DNA of 64,000 nucleotides from Cryoendolithus antarcticus. Its lineage: Eukaryota > Ascomycota > Dothideomycetes > Cladosporiales > Cladosporiaceae. Both the position numbers and the translations under genes were made by a program. The stretch is taken from the NCBI GenBank assembly GCA_002077065.1, contig NAJO01000043.1, forward strand, positions 62,001 to 126,000. Direction: 5' to 3'. Positions 21,962-33,923 of the stretch are shown here, piece by piece; positions within the stretch are counted from its first letter, which is position 1, and every line of letters begins with the position of its first letter. The notes beneath the pieces were generated by a model that saw only the letters and a program-made list of their open reading frames with translations, did not search any database and was not told where the DNA came from.

Positions 21962-22468
21962 ATGGCCATACCGAACGAAAAGCTACAGGCGGTATGTCAA
22001 TGTCGAGTCACTCTGTAGTGTCGCGCCTACACCAATCGTAGAAGCGATTGCAGGTACAATCCTCGATCAACACTGACGGCAGTGCAGCTCCTGGAGGAGA
22101 TCCAAGCCAAAGCACAGTTCTCGTCGCAGCAGCTTGGAATAGTGCGCACACAACTCGCATCACAGGCTCGGAAGAAGCGTATGCTGGAGCTGTCGGCAAA
22201 GGAGCTCGACGCGCTGCCCGGGGCGACGCCGGTCTACAATGGAGTCGGCAAGATGTGAAGCTCTCCTTTCCGAGAGAGAAACCACTGGAGACTAATGTAC
22301 AATAGGTTCGTGGGCACTTCGACACAAGACGTCAAGAAGGAGCAAACACGAGAGGCTGAAGCCGTAGTAAAGGAGATCGAAAATCTGAAGAAGAAAGAGA
22401 ACTATCTCGAAACGACCCTCAAGAATAGCCAGGAGCACGTGGATGCGCTGTTCAAGCGTGCTGGATGA
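21962..22468 (+). CDS. PFD1: Prefoldin subunit 1
   Basis: Exons 21962-21991, 22088-22254 and 22306-22468 give 119 residues. The first exon is only 30 nt (MAIPNEKLQA). Both introns have GT-AG ends, and frame is restored at L-Q-A/L-L-E-E and V-G-K-M/F-V-G-T. The protein is almost entirely two coiled-coil helices (about 8-60 and 80-115) around the hairpin LPGATPVYNGVGKMFVG, the beta-type prefoldin layout. Prefoldin is a cytosolic hexamer that hands nascent actin and tubulin to the chaperonin CCT; Pfd1 is one of its four beta subunits. Length and motif fit the family well. None of the single frames shows the whole protein, so splicing is needed to see it. Confidence 0.92.
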
Positions 22469-23069
22469 TGGACCGTCATTCTGTACGCGGAACCTCTGTT
22501 TCACGTGGCGCCTCGCAGACCACAGAAAAAATTGGAGACGTGCGTCCTAGTGCCGATGATCTGAATCCGACCATATCGCTGCTGCGACTGGCACGAATGG
22601 ACAACGCGATCATCGAGACGAGACTTGATACCGACCTGTCACCTCAGGCCAGTCTTACGGCACAAGGGACAGTAGTGCCTCAGGACTCGATCTCTAGGCT
22701 GCGAGGCAATCGAAGGCCCATTTAGGGCGTACCGCAGACAACTGGGCACGCGCTCGACAAAGTCATGATCGAGGAGCAAGCGCTTGAGAACGGATCGCTC
22801 CTGGATTATCAAAATGAGGAGGGCGCATGCGGGGGAGTGCGCTGTACTGTAGTCCGCAGTTGACAAGCATTGGCCTTGGGCCGCCAAGCTTCGTTCCCCG
22901 CAACTTAAGGATTGCTTAAGCATCATGCCGATGAGCTCACACTTCACCGGCAATGCAGCATCGCCAGCGGAATCAATATTTCATTGCCGGTATGCGATGT
23001 CATATATTCTATCCCAAGCTCGCGCTGTAAGCCCTTCCCGGTCTCTCTCATACTAATATCATCGTAAGC
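22469..23069. other. Gap PFD1 to MRJP-like pseudogene
   Basis: About 600 bp. An 86-codon frame (22465-22725) overlaps the PFD1 stop codon and has no recognisable motif. The right end has a TATA-like word (CATATATTC near 23002) 60-70 bp before the pseudogene start, a possible relic promoter. Confidence 0.4.
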
Positions 23070-24454
23070 ATGTCTCGCCTTGTTCTTGCAACTCTCGTTC
23101 TGTCCGCATCTGCATCTCAGTACTTCGCAACACCGCCTGGTGGCTATCGTCCCTTCGGACCCAAGTACAATCATGGCGCATATCCGCAAGATTTCTCGAT
23201 CATTGGGGCTGAGATAGAGGCGGTGCATGACTCTCAGCAGGTACGTGCTCCGATATCTTCAGACGCGGCTTGAACATTCCTTACAGCTGAGAAGCCTTCG
23301 CTACGGGAGCATGAGGCGACCGCTAAATCACCCTAAGACAACCGGGCATTCGCTGACCGTCGCCAAGGGCACCGACTGGACTCGCCATAGACACCTACCA
23401 TAACATCTACCTCACCTACCCCCGTAATAGTGGCTCAACGCCTTCGAACGTTGTGATCTGCACTTCCTTCAACGATGAGAAGCCATGGCCCAACGCCGCA
23501 ATCCAGAATTGCACCTCCGGCCAAGATCCCAGCACCTGCTTAATCAACGTCCAGAACGTGGTCCTGGACTCCATCTCCCAACTCTGGATCGTAGACTCCG
23601 GAATCCCATACAACGCCACACCCAACAGCAACGCCATCTCCGGCGGCGCGAAGATCATGTCCTTCAACGAGACAACAGGCAAGCTGATCAAAACTTACAC
23701 CACCCCCACATCCCTGCTAGCACACGGTATGAACGCCAACGACGTCCGCATAAACAACACCCTAGGCGCCAGAGGCTTCGCATTCATCACAGACGAATCC
23801 CGCAACTCCTCCATCCTCGCCATCAAGCTCGCGACCGGCGCAACCACCCGACGCCTCTTCAACACCTCCGTCGTCCGCGCGGATGAAGGCTACGTAGGCT
23901 CCTATAACGGCGAGCCGGTGTACAGCTGGAACGGCACGAATCGATCCTACACGACTACAGGCGCTGACGGCATCGCGCTGGCGAGCGGCGACTTCCACTG
24001 GCGAGTCGGAGATTCCACTACATCAGCCAGGAAGTCATGGCAAACTTCTCGCTCTCTGATGCTGAAGTCCTAGCCGCCGTTCAGTATCCTGTGAACTGCG
24101 CATCCGAGCAAGCGGGCTTCTCCCCCGATGACAACGGTCGGCTTTATATCTTCGCGTCTGAGCAGAACGCTACATACTACGTGGACACGCTGCAATCGCA
24201 AGTCACCGAGACCGTCAATGGTGTTCCGCCTAATGGTACGGGGCTGGTGAAGGCTGAGAATTATGTGGTCAAGACGCTCGTGAGGAATGCTATGGTTCAG
24301 CATGCTGATAGTGGAGCTATCCTGGATGGGTGGTGTTACTTCAATACGAATCAGTTGGAGTATAGTCCGCGCTTCAGGTATGGGAATGTTGATGCGAGGA
24401 AGGGTCCGTTTAGGAGTTTTCGGATTGTGGGTTGGAGCTGGGCCGGCGGTGTGA
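23070..24454 (+). pseudogene. Broken major royal jelly/yellow-type secreted protein gene
   Basis: The fragments match fungal MRJP/yellow proteins, predicted secreted beta-propellers of unclear function. Exon 1 (from ATG 23070) has a signal peptide and ends at a GT donor near 23239. The next block (from about 23368: PTGLAIDTYHNIYLTYPRN, then NVVLDSISQLWIVDSG) cannot be joined to it in frame with any nearby acceptor I found. The main frame continues to DGIALASGDFHW near 24000, where RFHYISQEVMANFSL (from 24010) is in a different frame, one base missing. Near 24424 a second single-base shift is needed: the frame used reads on into nonsense, while the shifted frame gives LWVGAGPAV and TGA at 24452-24454, a plausible family C-terminus. 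Two clear lesions and one doubtful splice make this a pseudogene, or a gene with assembly indels. Confidence 0.78.
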
Positions 24455-24780
24455 TGGGTGGAAGAGTGAGGTCATATGCGATACCGGCGAGATCATGGTG
24501 GGGAAGTGCTTGAGGCACGATGAAGCGAGCGATTTCTCAAGAGCGACAATTGCACGCTATGTACATCTCTCCACCCAGCGTTCATCACCGGTCACTGTAT
24601 GTTCGCCGCACACATTGTTTTGTCTACGGGAGCAAGAGGCAAATTTCATCATTGTCGTGTTACAAATGTACACTTCACCACATCGCTAACACGCATTGAT
24701 TTCCCAGCAACTCCATACAGCGGACTTCGGTAGCAGCGATGGCGTTCCAGCTCGTCCAAGCGACGAAAGGGAGATGCGTC
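24455..24780. other. Convergent 3' gap
   Basis: Some 330 bp between the MRJP-like pseudogene and the small acidic orphan gene on the other strand. No feature beyond probable 3' ends. Confidence 0.35.
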
Positions 24781-25433
24781 TCAGTCGGTACCAGCCGTCG
24801 ACGACTCATCGGTCGGTCGCCTCTTCGCTTCGGGTACATCAGGCATCTCCTAAGAACGTAAATCAGCAACAAGCGTGTACATCGTCAAAGGGACGATGTA
24901 CTCACATCCTCAGCCTTCCTCTTCGCCCCAGCGCTAGCCTGTAGCGCACACCCTGCAGTCGCACCCATATTCATATTGGACCTCATGGCAGCAGCTCCGA
25001 CAGCAGGAGCAGCAGCGACACCGTGCGCACTGCTTCCCTTCGACTTCAACCCAACGCCCCCGACTACGTTCCGATCACCCACGACAGTGATACCGCAGTT
25101 GATCGTAAGATCCACTCTGACCCGTCGCTTATCGCTAGACTCATTGACTTGCTTCAGCGCAGTGACCAGCATAGCGCTCAGCCTTGTAGCATCTGCTAGT
25201 GGTGAAGGCGAGGTAGGGACGAGATTGTTGTTGCCATGCACGGCTTGCTGGGCGTTGATAGTCAGACGCAGTGGTTGCTCGTCATCGTCACTGTCGTCGG
25301 CTTCGTCATCAGATGCTGAGGCTCCACTGGCTGCGTAGGGTGGTGGAGGTGGTAGTGTGTCCGTTGGTGAGGGGAGTTGGTGAGGGTGGCGGAGACGGTC
25401 GAGCGCGAGTTTGTTGTTGAGGAGACGGTCCAT
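24781..25433 (-). CDS. Small acidic hypothetical protein
   Basis: Two exons, 25433-24906 and 24849-24781, encode 198 residues. The 56-nt intron starts GTGAGT and ends TTAG and keeps the frame in an Asp/Glu/Lys tail (AKRKAEDEMPDVPEAKRR). The N-terminus has a Pro run (about residues 28-33) and an Asp/Glu/Ser-rich stretch (DDEADDSDDDEQ, about 41-52). A better ordered centre (PLRLTINAQQAVHGNNNLV, then RVRVDLTINCGITVVGDRN, about 53-122) repeats a pattern of 'L-T-I-N' followed by 'V-x-G-[ND]-[RN]-N', which may form paired beta strands. KRK and KRR near the end could be a nuclear localisation signal. I do not recognise a family. Confidence 0.65.
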
Positions 25434-26196
25434 GTCAATATGTGTTGGTTCTGATCAGACGAGCAGAGGGCGAAGAAGCAGTGCTTTGGAGAGGCAGAGA
25501 TGTGTGCGTATATGTACCGCGGTCACTGAAAGCGACACCGACGGAATTGGCTGGAGACTGCGTGACAGCACTGCAACACACTCGACGAGATGAGCACGCT
25601 CAGGTGAGATAGACAGGCGAACAGAGACACCGGATAAGACGAGATGAAGATGATGTACTTATCACTTACTGCTACGTAGCCCGACATGTACATTAGGTGG
25701 CCGGGCGGTATTCTGCAACTGGCGACAATAGGATGGAGTCGAGTTTGGCAGTACAATAGCTGGCGAGAGTCGACAACGAGAAACAGTGGGGTAAGGTGTT
25801 CGGGCCGCGGTCGAAGTGAGCTCCCGATTGGCTGAGATACGTTTCGTCTGCGCGCTTCTTCACAGAAGTTGGTCCTATTGTCGTTCATATTGAGACCTCA
25901 ATCACAGTGTCTTGCCCGGTGGATAATGTTGCAGTTGGGCATCTCATCAGCATAATCCAACTGAGCGCAGGGTGCATACATACGTAGACCTGCACCATAG
26001 CGCGCATGAAAGTACGTAGGAATCAGAACGTCTAGTTACTCACAATGCACGATAGCCGTGCACATATACATTCATATCTCAACATCGGTCTGCCGTCCCG
26101 CCCATGCGACCACGAGCGATCCTACAGCTCCCGTACAAAAATTGAAAGGGTATCATCCGAAATGCTGTAATCCCACAACTCCCGCAAATGCATCGC
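25434..26196. other. Gap between the acidic orphan and the Mas1-like gene
   Basis: About 760 bp: the upstream region of the orphan gene and the 3' flank of the large repeat protein gene. Several minus-strand frames exist (the longest 121 codons at 25523-25888), none with motifs. No repeats or RNA genes recognised. Confidence 0.35.
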
Positions 26197-29100
26197 TCAC
26201 AAACCCGCAATCTTCTTGAACCAGCTCGACTTGCTGTCGCGAGCCGGCATCACTGGCCTTCCGCCCATCATACTGTCGTAGCCCAAGGAATTTATCGGTC
26301 CGCCACGACTGCGGTCCCCTGTGCTCCCGTTACTACTGCCCTGCTCCCTTCGCTTTTTTGCGTGCCTTAACTCTCGCGCAGTCGTCTCGTCCATCGGCTC
26401 CGGAGCGTCGTCCGCGGCATAGTGCACTGGAGCGTCGACGATAGTCCCTTCGATTGGTGGTGGCGGAGGTGGATCTTCGTTCAGGTAATTCACCCACGAA
26501 GCAGTCTTATCTTTTCCGGTCTTTATGTAAGGCGCACCGTCAGCATAGCCCTTTCTGGCTTCTTTACCACGGGAGGTTTGCTCACCGGTGCGCGTAGAGA
26601 CATAGCCGTCAGCTGCTGCAGCTGGATAGTCGGAGCGCCGGCGCGAGGTGCGAGGCCGGTCTTTGTCAACCGCTGGGTCGCCTTCGGCCTTTCGAGCGCG
26701 ACGCTCTTCATGGCGTGCACGGCGAGCTTCATCGTCTTCAGGTTGGTCCATGTAGGAGCGACGTCGATCGGTCTTGGGACGCGGTGCCGCCTCTTCAGCC
26801 GCGCGTTGCTTGCGGCGTTCGCGGCGCTCGGCGGCTTTCGCCTCCTCCTCTTGCGCTATACGATCGCGCTCGGCGTGCCTGGCCTTCCTTTCTTCGCGTC
26901 GTCTGGCATCATCTTCGGCTTGGGCCTCCTGAGCAGCGCGGTCCCTCTCAGCTCGGCGGTCGTCCTTCTGTTTAGCACGTGAGTCTTCATCGGCAGCTTC
27001 CCGCTCCTTGCGTGCCCGTCTCTCGGCCCGACGAGCTTCGCGTGCAGCTGTCTCCTCGTCCTCGCCCAGCGGCGTACCATCAATCAGTCCATCCGCATCC
27101 GAAGCTTTGCGAGGCCGGTGCACTCTGCGGTCATCCCGACGCAATCGCTTAGATCCCTCATCGTCGTATGCAGATCCACGCTTGCGACGGGAAGCATCAT
27201 ACTCGCTATCGTACGCCTTGCTTTGCCGCCGATCGGGTGCCGGACGCGCGGCAAAGGCGCCCAAGATACCGCCTACCAGCCCGGCCTTCTTCCACAGTGA
27301 ATCAGTGCGCTTCATGGGCGAGGGACGCTCGATATTGCCAGTATCATCAGGTCCAGACATGATGTCCCGCGGCGCGTCGACCATCACAGCGTCCTCTGCA
27401 CCGAGACCACCCGACATGTACGCCGAGTCGCGCTTGGAGCGGCGGACCTTGCGATCCCTCTTCGGCTCCTCGGCATCAGGTGCATCGACGACGATCATGT
27501 CGTCACTGTCGATAGCATACGGGTCGGGAATTTTGCGAGTCTTCTTCTCCTTGGTCGTGTTACTCCGACCAACACCCATGATCTTCGCAGCCTTTGCAGC
27601 CATGTCCTTGCCATCGTCAGGTGGTGGCGAAATCATGCCATTGTCTTCCACCGCAGTTGAGTGACGTCTTGATGGCCTTGGCGCGGAGGACGAAGTAGGT
27701 TGACGTGTTGACTTCGAACGTGACGGTGTAGCAGCAGCAGCAGCAGAAGCAGCAGCACCCATGCCGAACATGCCACCCAGGCTCATACCACGCGATGTTG
27801 ATGGTCGAGATTTACTCCCAGTCTTGGCATCCTTGTCCGAACCAGATGACTTAGAGGCCTTCTCCAGCGGATCCCGTTCAGATGGCTTGCGCGCAGACTT
27901 GGATCTAGACAGTCCTGATGGTCGCTCCTTGACGGGAGATGCGCTCTCATCCTTCGATGGCTTCCTCTCTGGCTTCGGCTTCGCAGGCGCAGCACCCCAG
28001 AATCCCCAGGAGCCAGTGCCTTGGTCGCGTACGACCTTCGGGCGTTCCTTCCTGGCAGGGTCCTTGGGATCCGATCGACGGGACTTCTCCGGCGGTGGCG
28101 TTGGCATTGCAGGCTCGTCCATGTCGAGCAAGTCATCGTACCCACGCGAGGTCTGCGGCGCATCAACGATCATCGGTGACTCCTTCACTTCCTTCCTCGA
28201 GGTCGACTTGCTGGACTTTTTGTCCTTGCTGCTTGATGACTTCTTGGCGGCAGAGGCATTCATGTCGGCTGCGGCTGAGTTGAAGTAGTCTTCAACGGGA
28301 AATCCTCCTGGTACAGGCGTTGGCGGCGGCTTGATATCGGCTGCGGGTGACAGGACGTCTCTGTCTCTCCTTGACGAAGAGGTAGTCTTAGAACTCTTCT
28401 TGGCTTTCTTGTCTTCGACAGGCGGCGGAGGCGGAACGTCGATTACAGGTTCAGGCACAAACTCAGGCTCTAAGGCACGCGGGGGTGAGCTTGCGACCTT
28501 CGACTTCTTGAGATCCTTAGTCTTGGCGGGCGGTTCGACAGGCTCTCCTTGCAGTGCCTTGATGCGATCCTGTATAGTTGATGATTTCGATGTTTTGCTC
28601 TTTGATGCTGACGTGAGTGCTGCGGCCGATGACTTGGTAGGCGATGAGGCTGACTTGAGCAGCGCGTCGTCCGCGAAGTTGATTTCTGGCATCTTCGCTT
28701 CGCCGTTCGCGCCCGAGCGCTGATTGGCTGACGCGTCCTTACCAATCTCCTTCCCGGATGTGGCTTTTTTATTAGATTTGAGTGACGCACCCCAGAATCC
28801 CCAGCCGTCCGCCTTCGCCGTCTCGGGTGACGGCTCGCCGTCGAGGCCCGCTGCGAGGTCCGCGCTCGGTATATCGTCGAGTATCGACGCAAGCGGGTCG
28901 GGCTTCACATCAGTTCTCTTGCTGCTTGACTTGCTCAGCTTGTCGCTACCCTTCTTCTTGCTGTCCTTATCTTTGTCCTTCGAGGATGATTTCTTGGACG
29001 GTGCCTCGTCGATAATGTCGAGAATCTCGTTGGGGTCTTCAGCAAGTGCTGCAGCGAAGGCGTCATCGTCTGCCTTCTTCTGCGTCGCAGCTGCGTCGTC

Positions 29101-32100
29101 CTTCTCCTTCTGCTCCTTCTCCTTGTCTTTCGACGTCTTGCTCGTAGTCTTGCTGCCGCCTCCGAAAATCCCCCATCCACCTGAAGACTTGCTCGACTTC
29201 TTCTCCTCTTTCGGCGGTTCAGGGGGTGGAGGTGGAGCTTCGTCTATGATAGCCATGATGTCGTCAGGCGACTCCTTTGAGGAGTCCTTCGACTTCGTCT
29301 TGGCAAGATCTGGCTCCTTAGCGCCCTTCTTGCTCGTCTTGTCTTTCTTGGACGACGACTTCGCTGGCGCTGCGAATGACCAGGGATCGTCCGCTGGCGT
29401 ATCGGTGACGTCCATCAGTGTGAGATCCGCAAGCATGTCAGCGGGTGGTTCAGGCATCGCAGGCATGGGGGGAGGGAATGGCTCAGCCACTGCCCCTTTC
29501 TTCGTCGACGTCTTCTTCTTGTCTTTCTTGCCAGTAGTCCACATCGAGTCCTCCTCTGCAGACTTCTCTTGGACCGCGGCAGGCAGGACGATCGAGGCGC
29601 CAGGACTTGGGTCCGCGGAGATCTCTTGCACAATGTCCTTGGTTTTACCACTCTGCTTCTTTTCCTTCTTGCCAGTCGACCAGCTGTTCAAGTAGTCATC
29701 GTCCGCCTTGGGCTCGTCGACAGCCGCTGGTTCCAAAAACGTCGCAGGCTCAACAGCGTCTTTGCCCGTCTTGCCCTTCTTGTCTTTGCCAGTCGATGAT
29801 CCCCATCCAAAGCTCCAGCCTCCCTCCTCTGCTGGAGGCTCTGCCACAGGCTCGCGCTCGACTTTTGGGACTTCCTCAGTGACTGCGCCTTTCTTGCCTT
29901 TCTTGTCCTTCTTTTTGTCCGTGCTACCCCACCCCGAGTTCAGCCAGTCGTCCGCCGGTGGGTCCGCGGGTGCCGCGGGTGGAGGTGGCGGTACATCGAT
30001 GATTGGATCTTCCGTAGCGCCCCAGTCAAACCCACCTCCAACTGCTTTCTTCTTCTTGTCTTTCTTGGGAGCACCCCAACCACTACCGAAATCATCGACA
30101 ACTTCTGCAGCGGGCTCTGATACCACTACGACAGGATCAATCTTTGGCTCTTCCTTGACCGCACCCTTCTTCTTCTTTTTGTCCTTGGAAGAGGTACCCC
30201 AGCCGAAAGCGTCATCAGCTGCAGGTTCTGGCTCCGCTGGAGGCTCGGGCACGACAACGACCTCAGGCTCAGGTGGTGGATCGTCCAGGAATCCAGCTTT
30301 GCCCTTCTTGGCCTTCTTCTTATCTTTCGCACTAGAGAATGCGCCCCACGTGTCTTCCTCTTTCTGCTCTTCCTTCACCTCCTCGACGATCACGGCCGCT
30401 GGCTCAGGCTCTGCGTCGAAGTCAAAAGCACCCTTCTTCTTTTTCTTTTTGTCTTTTGCGGCAGACCCGAAAGACCAGATGTCATCTTCAGCGGGCTTCT
30501 CGGGCTCAGGGGGCGGAGGCGGTGGCTCAGCTATTGGGTCGGGCTCTGCTACACCACCCTTCTTCTTTTTCTTCTTGTCCTTCGTATTAGAGAACGAACC
30601 CCAAGGATCTTCCTCCTGCTTTGGTTCCTCAGCAGGTGGCTCAGCCGGTGGATCATCGAGGCCAAAATCGAAAGTACCAGCACCCTTCTTCTTGTCCTTC
30701 TTGGATCCAAATCCCCAGCCAGAATCGAGGTCATCCTTCTTCTTTTCCTCTGCTGCTGGCTTCTCTGCCTCGGTGCCGGCGAAGCCCCATGACGAGCCTG
30801 TCGTAGCTGCTGCGGCACCGCCTGAACCCCAGCCTCCTCCCCATCCACCTCCAAATCCAAAGCCACCAGCTTTCGAGTCCTTGCCAGCGTCTAGGCCGAA
30901 GTCGAGATCGATCTTGGGTGCAGACTTGTCATCGTTCAAGTTGATGTCGTCAAATTTCATGTCGTTCGTTGGAGGCGGTTGCGGTTCGGGATCATTCTAA
31001 GAAAGCTGTTAGGTATGCGACGGGTATGTGAGGCATATACGACGACGTGTTAGGAGACGACACCGCCTTGAGTCGCGTGCACGTTTTAGCGCATGCACGT
31101 TATGCTACTTAAGCATGAGATTGCGGAGGTCTGGGCGCAAGCCACATCTTCCCGCGTGCTTCCCGGCTTTCCAAGGCAATTGCGCACCCGATTCGCTGAT
31201 ATTCGGGATTGCATGCGAATGGTGTATTGTGCTGAGAACGATGACGGGCGAGAAATGGAAAGCTGACTGACCTTGCCCTTCTTGCCCTTCTTCTTGGTGG
31301 TGGACGTGAAACCCCAAGAGTCCTCTTCAGCGGCAGCCTTGGAAGGTACTTCCCCAATAGGCTCTGGCTCAGGCTCGGGCAATGGGTCAAGCTCCTTGCC
31401 CTTTTTACCCTTCTTCTTCTTCCCACCCGCAGGTGCGAAGGAGCCCCATTCATCTTCAGGCTCAGCAGGAGCAGCGTCAGCAGCAGGTTCCGCAAAAGCG
31501 TCCTCTTCGGCCTTCTTGGCCTCTTCCTCCTGCTTCTTCTTCTCTTCCTCTTCGAATTCCTCCCTAATATCATTAGCACAATGCTCGTAGCAAGGCGGAC
31601 CCGGCTTCGAGATCGGATGACGCTGTACTCACCAAGCATTCTTTTTCTTCTTTTTCTTGTTCTTCTTACCACCAGCTGCACCCCAGTCGTCACCATCGTC
31701 CCCTCCGCCGCCATCTCCGCCACCTGGAGGCTCACCACCACCAGCATCGCCCCCGTCTCCGGCAGCTCCATCACCACCGTCACCACCATTGGCTCCGTTA
31801 CCTCCCTCCCCGGCTGCCTCGTCCTCCTTCTTCTTCTCGTCATCATCATCGTCCCAATTCGTGGCAGCCTTCTTCTTCTTCTTTGCATGCATTCGCACAC
31901 CCACAGTGTCTGACCAATCAATCTTCACGCCAGGTTGCGCGCTGCATGGAATCACTCCCGATCGTCTGACCTGTGTGAAATAAGAGATTGGAGCGTCACC
32001 ACTGCGCAAATCACTTGCAAGTGCAAGCGCATTCGTGCCGGTGTAGTCTGCAGGTAGCTCATAGCAGTCTTCATCCAGTGGTAGCCAGTCATTGCCAATA

Positions 32101-32372
32101 AGCGAGGTGCGACCTACGCTCCGGTCGCTCGATTCGTGCAGCACTTGGTGCAGAGTCCCGGCAAGGTTCAAGTTGCGATAGCGCGAGGCCTGGCATTGAG
32201 ACCTTGACAATGATCCGGTGCCACATGTTTTCTCCCATATGTATGAGATGGCCCTCAACGTGCGTCGAAGTCGCGCGACCTCATCCGACCCAGTCCTCTG
32301 TTGGCGGGTGCCCGGGCTTGACTGGAATCCGACATGGCGGTCTCCGGTGTATGATGCGACTGTGGCAGCCAT
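26197..32372 (-). CDS. Giant Lys/Pro/Glu repeat protein, fungal 'cell surface Mas1-like'
   Basis: Three exons, 32372-31633, 31563-31272 and 30996-26197, give about 1,943 residues. The introns (69 and 275 nt) are GT-AG and keep frame in repeats. The start is the first in-frame ATG after a stop. The first 160 residues look globular (LRAISYIWEKTCGTG, SSDRSVGRTSLIGNDW, VKIDWSDTVGV). Then come about 15 degenerate units of 30-60 residues, each with Trp-Gly, a basic K-K-D-K-K-K-K-K-G block and an acidic Pro-rich spacer (for example EPPPPPPEPEKPAEDD). Similar Trp-Gly units recur later (DGWGFWGAS, GSWGFWGAA). The last 500 residues are Arg/Glu/Asp-rich, probably helical, ending DSKSSWFKKIAGL. Database entries call such proteins 'cell surface protein Mas1'; no signal peptide is visible, so location and function are open. 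Repeat decay makes frame near the long intron less sure. Confidence 0.72.
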
Positions 32373-33923
32373 TGGTGGTGTAGAACCCGTAACTTGCTCT
32401 GTGTGACAAGACCACACTCATGGAAGGCAATCTGGAAACTGGGACAACCAGATTCAATGATTGAGATGTCCTAAAATCTGTAACACTGCGTGTGGCAGCT
32501 GCACAGTCGAGTGATGAGACGACGAGACGTCGAGGGGCAAGCTAGACACGAATGACCTGTAGCTCGATGCAGAAACAAACAGCAAGAAGCTTGCTCTGGC
32601 GCGTGAAAGATGGTGGTCGCCCCGGGTGTGCCACGAGGAGAGCAGCCGGGCGCTATGCCCGCGTCGGAAAATCTTGGCTAACAACCCCCTGCGTTTCTTC
32701 CTGTGTGTATCAGGCAAGCCAATCGGTGGCGCGCGATTGGCTAAGCGAGGTTGTAGGTCACACGGTCCTCCGTCACCGCCAGCAATGCCCTGTCTCGAAT
32801 ATACAACTACGAAGTCGTCTTCATAGATCCATGAGCATGGAGAAGAACTTTTCACAAAGAAGACCACGTAGCCTGCAGTTCACATGGCTTCGGCACCCCC
32901 GTCACATGCACGATGCGCTTGTTCGCGTACCCGACCATGGGGAGATCGCGGCAAGAATCGGGCGTATTCGTGCCACTAGAACACCTTCGAAGAAAGAAAG
33001 TCCGCTGGCTTGTGTTCACCGCCAGATGCCCGCACGCGTGTATGGCGCGAGCGAGATGCGGTCCGTCGCCGAAAACAATCCGTAGTGGGGTTCTGGGGGT
33101 GGCACAGAGTTGCTGACTGGTCACAAAGAGGGTTGCGTGCAGTAGAAGCGGGCCTTGCCATGAAGCTATTTCCCTGCATTCATGTGTTGCGTTTGTGGTC
33201 TAAGGTATGACCGCTAGATTAAGTAGGGCCTCGCGGTGACAAATTCATACCCTCATTGATGGCGGAACTGGACAGTATGCCGGTGCACTGGATAGAGACT
33301 GCGTCACCTCTCAGTGACCAATGTCATGCGTTCTTTGCCTTGACAGACAACGCGAGCAGAGCAAGCTTTAAGTCCGGAGCGACATGGAGATGCACAAGAC
33401 GTGTTGGATGCTCACCAAGGCCACGTCCTGCGTATACTGAGGATGTGGCGTTCTTGGAGCAGACGTTCGTGTCGAGATCGGCATGAAGAAGTCATAGAAC
33501 TACTGAAAGGGATCAGCGAGATGTAGCTCGGTCTTCGGTGGTCATTGATGGGGGACGCATCAGAGCATCATCTGGTCTTATGACCCAGCATGAGGTGAGG
33601 TTGAGATAAGCAGTATTTCGAGGAAGGAAGGCATCAAAGAAGGCAGCCTGGAGGGAAGGAGCGCACACCACATCTATGAGGCCGGCTGTAACTAGTACTT
33701 GGAATCACCGTTTCCTACGGGAGCGTCTTTGCATCAATTCAATGTGGAGAATCATCAAGGCTGCACTACCATAGCGAAGTCTCGTGGAGAGACTGTGGAG
33801 TGCTCAAATTACCATTCCTAGCATGTATCAACTATACTCAAGCCGACTTTCTAATTTCCCATTCTCGGGCAGTATGAGCCCATAGCTGCTCACTCGATCA
33901 TCACGTCTTTGATTCACCATTCC
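32373..33923. other. 1.5-kb gap upstream of the Mas1-like gene
   Basis: This should contain the promoter of the Mas1-like gene and the 3' flank of CYP505. Minus-strand frames such as 32454-32867 (137 codons) show no motif. I see no transposon ends or RNA gene. The stretch 33490-33900 is purine-rich on the plus strand. Confidence 0.35.

Noticed and set aside
22465..22725. 86-codon frame overlapping the PFD1 stop
   Set aside because: Overlaps the verified PFD1 coding end and shows no family signal.
29708..31000. 430-codon plus-strand frame (Ser/Pro/Phe-rich)
   Set aside because: It is exactly antisense to the Lys/Pro/Glu repeats of the large minus-strand protein; reversed Lys and Glu codons give Phe, Leu and Ser, so it is a shadow.
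31629..32417. Start of the Mas1-like protein at 32417
   Set aside because: The codon there is GTG directly after a TGA stop; the first in-frame ATG is at 32372.
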